Part shown: positions 5,622-8,838 of the stretch, one piece after another
Position numbering within the stretch: the stretch's first letter is position 1
How the letters are laid out: every line of letters starts with the position of its first letter
DNA from: Caldifarciminota bacterium
Lineage (GTDB): Bacteria > Hydrothermota > Tepidihabitantia > Tepidihabitantales > Tepidihabitantaceae
Assembly (NCBI GenBank): GCA_016935775.1
Contig: JAFGQF010000055.1
Location: 1 to 8,838 of the forward strand
Direction: 5' to 3'
DNA length: 8,838 nt
Notes under the pieces: generated by a model
Seen by the model: only the letters and a program-made list of their open reading frames with translations
Database searches by the model: none
What the model was told of the DNA's origin: nothing
Program-made: the position numbers and the translations under genes

Positions 5622-7151
5622 ATGGCAATGGTGAGCAGAACAGCGCTGGCCTGCCTCTTGCTGGCCGTGGTAGCCGGTGCAGCGCCGGCGTGGCTGTGCC
5701 GGGTCGAGCTGGAGCGGTTCGCGGACGCACGGGCGGTCGCCGCGACCGGCGCCAGGGTCGTGATGTGCCTGGACGGGTACTGCCTTGTCCAGGTTGACGC
5801 TTCGGCAATCCAGAGCCTTGAACGGGCCGGACTCGGTTTCGAGCTGCTCGACGTCGAACCGCGCGACAAGAGCTATGTCTACGTGATGCCGGCGCCGGGG
5901 TTCGACCGCCGGGTGTTGGCGCGTCACGGCCGGGTGTTGACGGAGGACCCGGAAGGCGTGGTGCTGGCGACCGACGCGGACGGTATCCTCGAGCTGAACC
6001 GGTTGCCGGTGGAGCTGGCCGGGGTCGGCAACGAGCCGATGCCGCTCGCCGGCCGCGCGTCGGCACTTGAGCCGCTGGTCGTGCCGGACAGCCTGGTAAG
6101 GGAACTTGTCGGCCGGGTGAGCCCGGACACGCTCGAAACTCAACTGTTGCGGATGCGGGAGTTCCGTACCCGGTACTCGACGACCGACTCGTGCCGGAGC
6201 GCGGTGGAGTGGTTCCGGCAGCGGCTGGCCGCGTTCGGCTGCGACAGCACGTACCTCGACACGTTCCGGGCCGACTACGCGCCGTCGGCAATCGGGGTGA
6301 AGACCGGCACGCTCTACCCGGACGAGGTTTTCGTGGTGATGGGCCATGTTGACGCCACTTCGCAGCAGCCGCAGACCAACACGCCCGGGTCCGAGGACAA
6401 CGCGTCGGGCGCGGGCGCGGTGCTGGAGCTGGCGCGGGTGATGCGCGACATGTCTTTCCAGAAGACAGTCTGGTTCATCGGGTTCTCGGGCGAGGAGCAG
6501 GGACTGGTCGGGTCGGACAGTTTCGCCCGGCACGCTCACGAGCGCGGCGACTCGATACTGCTGGCAGTCAACTTCGACATGATATCCTACAGCAGCAGCC
6601 ACCCGGACTGGATGCAGATGTACGGCTGCACCGAGGGCGTGCCGTCGGTGACCTGGCTGGATTCCTTCCTGGCCCAGGCCGACACGTTCACCGACCTGCA
6701 GGCCGAGCGCGTCGTCGAGGGAACGCCGGCGCGTCGGTCGGACCATTACTCTTTCTGGAAGTACGGGTTCCCGTTCATCCGCGGCGGGTACAAGGACCGG
6801 ACCCCGCACTACCACACCATCGGCGACACCATCGGCCCGCCCGGGTACGTCGAGTGCGGGACCAACAACATCCCGATGTACGCCGAGGTGGTGAAGGCGT
6901 TGGTCGCGACGGTGGCGAAGCTGGCGGGCGCCGAGCCGATGACCGGAGTCAAGCAAATGCCGAATGTCGAGCGGCGAATGACGAATGGGCCGACTGTGAT
7001 GCGGGCGGCGGAACTGGCGCGGCTCGGCGGGCGGGTTTTCGATAGCCACGGCCGCGAGGTCGGCGAGCACCGGGAATCGCTCGCCGCGGGCGTGTACTTC
7101 CTGTGCCGGAAGGCCGGCGGCGCGACCGGACGCGTGATGGTGGTGCGCTGA
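5622..7151 (+). CDS. Secreted M28-family metallopeptidase with C-terminal sorting tail
   Basis: This 509-residue product is predicted to be exported. It has a signal peptide at about 1-23 (hydrophobic run ALACLLLAVVAG, cleavage after APA), a novel-looking N-terminal region (24-170) and an M28 zinc peptidase domain (about 175-436). The expected metal and catalytic residues are all visible: H242 in MGHVDA, D259 in EDNASG, E291 and E292 in GEEQG, D319 in NFDMI and H398 in HYHTIGD. It is therefore probably an active di-zinc aminopeptidase- or carboxypeptidase-type enzyme; the substrate is unknown. Residues 440-461 are encoded by the heptamer repeat, and about 461-509 resemble a Por/T9SS type A tail (GGRVFDSHGREV, then LAAGVYFL, ending RVMVVR). 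ATG 5622 was chosen because it places the signal peptide at the N-terminus. ATG 5628 and GTG 5631 are alternatives, and an upstream TTG at 5595 would add basic residues only. The stop overlaps the next start as TGATG, suggesting coupled translation. Confidence 0.92.
   Translation: MAMVSRTALACLLLAVVAGAAPAWLCRVELERFADARAVAATGARVVMCLDGYCLVQVDASAIQSLERAGLGFELLDVEPRDKSYVYVMPAPGFDRRVLARHGRVLTEDPEGVVLATDADGILELNRLPVELAGVGNEPMPLAGRASALEPLVVPDSLVRELVGRVSPDTLETQLLRMREFRTRYSTTDSCRSAVEWFRQRLAAFGCDSTYLDTFRADYAPSAIGVKTGTLYPDEVFVVMGHVDATSQQPQTNTPGSEDNASGAGAVLELARVMRDMSFQKTVWFIGFSGEEQGLVGSDSFARHAHERGDSILLAVNFDMISYSSSHPDWMQMYGCTEGVPSVTWLDSFLAQADTFTDLQAERVVEGTPARRSDHYSFWKYGFPFIRGGYKDRTPHYHTIGDTIGPPGYVECGTNNIPMYAEVVKALVATVAKLAGAEPMTGVKQMPNVERRMTNGPTVMRAAELARLGGRVFDSHGREVGEHRESLAAGVYFLCRKAGGATGRVMVVR
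6936..7003 (+). repeat. Dispersed repeat with heptamer core, in frame in the M28 gene
   Basis: The core is five 7-nt units (6955-6989) of the GARTGNC type, the same family as 2132-2166. The whole 68-bp segment matches 8381-8448 at 62 of 68 positions with no gaps. It encodes the link between the peptidase domain and the sorting tail, reading QMPNVERRMTNG through the core. The DNA identity here is much higher than in the tail that follows. Confidence 0.85.
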
Positions 7152-8614
7152 TGGCCGGAGTCATCGCGGCGGCCTGCCTGTTCCTGTTCGGCCTCGCGCC
7201 GGGCGAGCGCGCGCTCGGGCTCATCCCCGAGGACCTGCGAATCTTGCCGGGCGTGCGCGAGGTGACCGCGGTGCCGGTCGCGCCGGGCCGGCTGGCCGCG
7301 GATTCGGCGGTGCACGTGGACCTGACCGCCGGGATACCGCCGGTCGGGAACCAGGGCGCGCAGGGGTCGTGCGTCGCCTGGGCGTTCGGCTACAACCTGA
7401 AGACCCAGTTCGAGTACCGCCGGCGCGGCTGGAACGTCAACGAGCCGCAGCACCAGTTCAGCCCGGCCTTTCTCTATAACCAGATAAACGGCGGGGTGGA
7501 CGGCGGCACCGGCGGCAGCCGGGCGATGGCGCTGATGGCCGAGGCCGGGTGCGCGAACATGGTCGACTGCCCGTACAACCAGTACGACTACACGAGCTGG
7601 CCGAGCGAGAGCGCCTACCGGCGGGCGATGGAGTTTCGGACCGGGTTCCCGAGCTACGTCTGGGCCGGCGATACGGCGGGCGTCAACCGGGCGCGCCAGC
7701 ACGTGGCCAACGGTTACTCGTTCGTGCTGGGCATCCAGGTCTGGTCCAACTTCGACAACATCCACCATTTCAACAATACCTACTGCTCGTCCGAGCGCTA
7801 CGGCACGATGCGGGGCTGGCACGCGGTGACCGTCGTCGGCTACGACGACACCCTGACCACCAGCGACGGGCCGGGTGCGTTCCGGGTGGTGAACTCGTGG
7901 GGCACGGGCTGGGGCGACAACGGTTTCTTCTGGATGTCGTACGTGGCGGTGATGGACGAGATGATGGGCGGACGCCAGGCCGAGTTCCCGGCCGACCGGG
8001 TCGGTTACGAGCCGGCGCTGGTCGGCTGGGTGCGCATCAATCACTCGTCGCGCGAGCGCATCGGGCTGCGGCTCGGGGTCGGCACGCCCGGGATGTCGTT
8101 CTGGCACCACGATTTCCGGACATTCCGCTGGCCGCGCGCCCACGTCGCTTTCCCGGATCGGCTCATCGGCTTCGACCTGACCGACGGCGCCTCCTCGCTC
8201 CGCGGCCTGCCGACCGATTCCATCTACCTCGAGGTGATTGACGACTCGCTTGACGGCCGGCACGGGTTTATCGAGGCGTTCAGCGCCGAGCACCTCGAGT
8301 GGGGGACGCTGGGTTCATCCGGCGACCCGCCGGTGTTCATCCCGGACAACGGCATCTACGTCTGGGCGACGCTGCACCTGCCGATGACCGGGGTCGAGCA
8401 AATGCCGGATGTCGAGTGTCGAATGACGAATGGGCCGACGGTGATGCGTTCGCCCGGGCTCGCACGATTCGGGGGGCGAGTGTTCGACATGCAGGGCAGA
8501 GACGTGACCGACCGCCGGGCAGCGCTCGCGCCGGGGGTGTACTTCACGCAGGAGGGTTCAAGGGGTCGAGGGTTCGAGCGGTCGAGGGTCCGAAAGGTCG
8601 TGCTGACAGAATAG
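7151..8614 (+). CDS. Secreted C1 (papain-family) cysteine peptidase with C-terminal sorting tail
   Basis: This 487-residue product has a signal peptide (MAGVIAAACLFLFGLAPGERA) and a papain-like domain at about 56-293. The catalytic set is complete: oxyanion Q68 and nucleophile C74 in NQGAQGSCVAWAF, H224 in GWHAVTVVGYDD, and N248 in VNSWGTGWGDNGFF. A β-rich region (about 295-412) follows; its HSSRERIGLRLGVG and later DGRHGFIEAF segments faintly recall a proprotein-convertase P-domain, but this is tentative. Residues 412-433 are repeat-encoded, and the tail (about 433-487) matches that of the upstream M28 peptidase (LARFGGRVFDMQGRDV, LAPGVYF, final KVVLTE). A second, octanucleotide repeat is inserted within the tail. 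ATG 7151 overlaps the preceding stop by one base and gives the signal peptide; the frame extends upstream without family support. Probably an extracellular or surface protease co-expressed with the M28 enzyme; substrate unknown. Confidence 0.92.
   Translation: MAGVIAAACLFLFGLAPGERALGLIPEDLRILPGVREVTAVPVAPGRLAADSAVHVDLTAGIPPVGNQGAQGSCVAWAFGYNLKTQFEYRRRGWNVNEPQHQFSPAFLYNQINGGVDGGTGGSRAMALMAEAGCANMVDCPYNQYDYTSWPSESAYRRAMEFRTGFPSYVWAGDTAGVNRARQHVANGYSFVLGIQVWSNFDNIHHFNNTYCSSERYGTMRGWHAVTVVGYDDTLTTSDGPGAFRVVNSWGTGWGDNGFFWMSYVAVMDEMMGGRQAEFPADRVGYEPALVGWVRINHSSRERIGLRLGVGTPGMSFWHHDFRTFRWPRAHVAFPDRLIGFDLTDGASSLRGLPTDSIYLEVIDDSLDGRHGFIEAFSAEHLEWGTLGSSGDPPVFIPDNGIYVWATLHLPMTGVEQMPDVECRMTNGPTVMRSPGLARFGGRVFDMQGRDVTDRRAALAPGVYFTQEGSRGRGFERSRVRKVVLTE
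8381..8448 (+). repeat. Dispersed repeat with heptamer core, in frame in the C1 peptidase gene
   Basis: This is the partner of 6936-7003 (62 of 68 positions identical, no indel). Its core of five 7-nt units runs 8400-8434 and reads QMPDVECRMTNG. It occupies the same place as in the M28 gene, immediately before the sorting tail, although the preceding catalytic domains are unrelated. Confidence 0.85.
8555..8594 (+). repeat. Octanucleotide tandem repeat inside the C1 peptidase tail
   Basis: Five consecutive degenerate 8-nt units (8555, 8563, 8571, 8579 and 8587) follow the consensus GGKTCGAG; 8595-8600 is a partial sixth. They encode the arginine- and glycine-rich stretch GSRGRGFERSRVRK, which replaces the short loop seen between GVYF and the final strand in the M28 tail. 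The frame recovers in time to encode KVVLTE and the stop. Confidence 0.75.
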
Positions 8615-8617
8615 GAG
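8614..8617 (+). promoter_or_regulatory. Ribosome binding site of the last gene
   Basis: GGAG lies 6 nt before ATG 8624 and overlaps the final base of the C1 peptidase stop codon. It supports both the start choice and co-transcription with the peptidase pair. Confidence 0.55.
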
Positions 8618-8623
8618 AACAGG

Positions 8624-8838
8624 ATGCGTGCCGTCCTCGTAGGCATCATCGTCCTTGCATCGTTCGCCGGCCTGCGGGCGCAGGGCATTCACTGGCTTGA
8701 GTCCGAATTGCACCGGGGAGCGGGTCGGAAACCTGGCCCGGCGTTCCACGGCACGCCGAGCCCGCTCGTGCCGCGCGACGAGCCGGGCGTGACCCGCAAG
8801 GTCTACGGTTACAGCACCTACTGGACGAGCGACGAGTA
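8624..8838 (+). CDS. Secreted protein, N-terminal part only; possibly glycoside hydrolase family 18-like
   Basis: The reading frame is open from ATG 8624 to the end of the window (71 codons plus 2 bases) and is truncated by the window edge. It starts with a clear signal peptide (MRAVLVGIIVLASFAGLRAQG). A proline/arginine-rich linker follows, then VTRKVYGYSTYWTSDE at the edge. The word KVYGYSTYW resembles the first β-strand of GH18 proteins (typically GYxPYW), which bind or cleave chitin- or peptidoglycan-like glycans. That assignment rests on one short motif and is tentative. The gene begins 9 bp after the C1 peptidase stop with a good ribosome binding site, so it probably belongs to the same transcript of exported proteins. 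Confidence 0.75.
   Translation, partial: MRAVLVGIIVLASFAGLRAQGIHWLESELHRGAGRKPGPAFHGTPSPLVPRDEPGVTRKVYGYSTYWTSDE

Noticed and set aside
6955..6989. CRISPR array interpretation of the heptamer repeats.
   Set aside because: The units are 7 nt and contiguous, with no spacers of uniform length and no cas genes.
5466..8293. Two long minus-strand open frames opposite the peptidase genes (5466-7070 and 6809-8293).
   Set aside because: The composition-driven products (histidine, arginine and proline rich) have no motifs, while both + strand peptidases have complete catalytic sets.

Overview
The window is a strongly G+C-rich stretch of a bacterial genome (by eye; composition was not computed). Every gene I can support reads left to right. 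The set of genes is an ECF sigma factor with its zinc anti-sigma factor, MnmA, a DUF4139 protein, TrmFO, two secreted peptidases with Por/T9SS-like C-terminal tails, and the start of another secreted protein. This suggests an uncultured lineage near the FCB group; candidate phylum WOR-3 would fit. That placement is inferred from gene content and style, not from a marker gene.

Layout. Positions 1-189 carry no supportable gene; they hold a purine-rich 15-nt direct repeat and a pyrimidine-rich tract. Positions 190-1076 hold the sigma/anti-sigma pair, joined by an ATGA overlap. mnmA follows (1116-2144), and its stop codon lies inside a heptanucleotide repeat array. A DUF4140/DUF4139 protein (2208-3839) follows, with the clearest ribosome binding site in the window. 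A perfect 11-bp stem and a TATGAT box then separate it from trmFO (3903-5375). The trmFO product is interrupted near its C-terminus by about 50 in-frame extra residues, whose DNA contains a long REP-like hairpin. An intergenic region rich in palindromes (5376-5621) precedes a secreted M28 metallopeptidase (5622-7151). That gene overlaps by one base (TGATG) a secreted papain-family C1 peptidase (7151-8614). A further secreted protein, possibly GH18-like, begins at 8624 and runs off the window.

How the parts work together. mnmA and trmFO both modify tRNA (2-thiouridine at position 34 and 5-methyluridine at 54). The sigma/anti-sigma pair is a self-contained regulatory switch whose soluble, cysteine-rich anti-sigma factor suggests redox or zinc sensing. 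The two peptidases look like one co-translated export unit whose products share a C-terminal sorting module.

The most unusual signal is a family of short tandem repeats with units of 7 or 8 nt. They sit inside or at the edge of genes: at the mnmA stop codon, at the same domain junction in both peptidases, and inside the last strands of the C1 peptidase tail. Because 7 and 8 are not multiples of three, any change in copy number would shift the reading frame of the sorting tail. Together with the hairpin insertion in trmFO, this shows a genome where small repeats have invaded coding sequence and been tolerated in frame.
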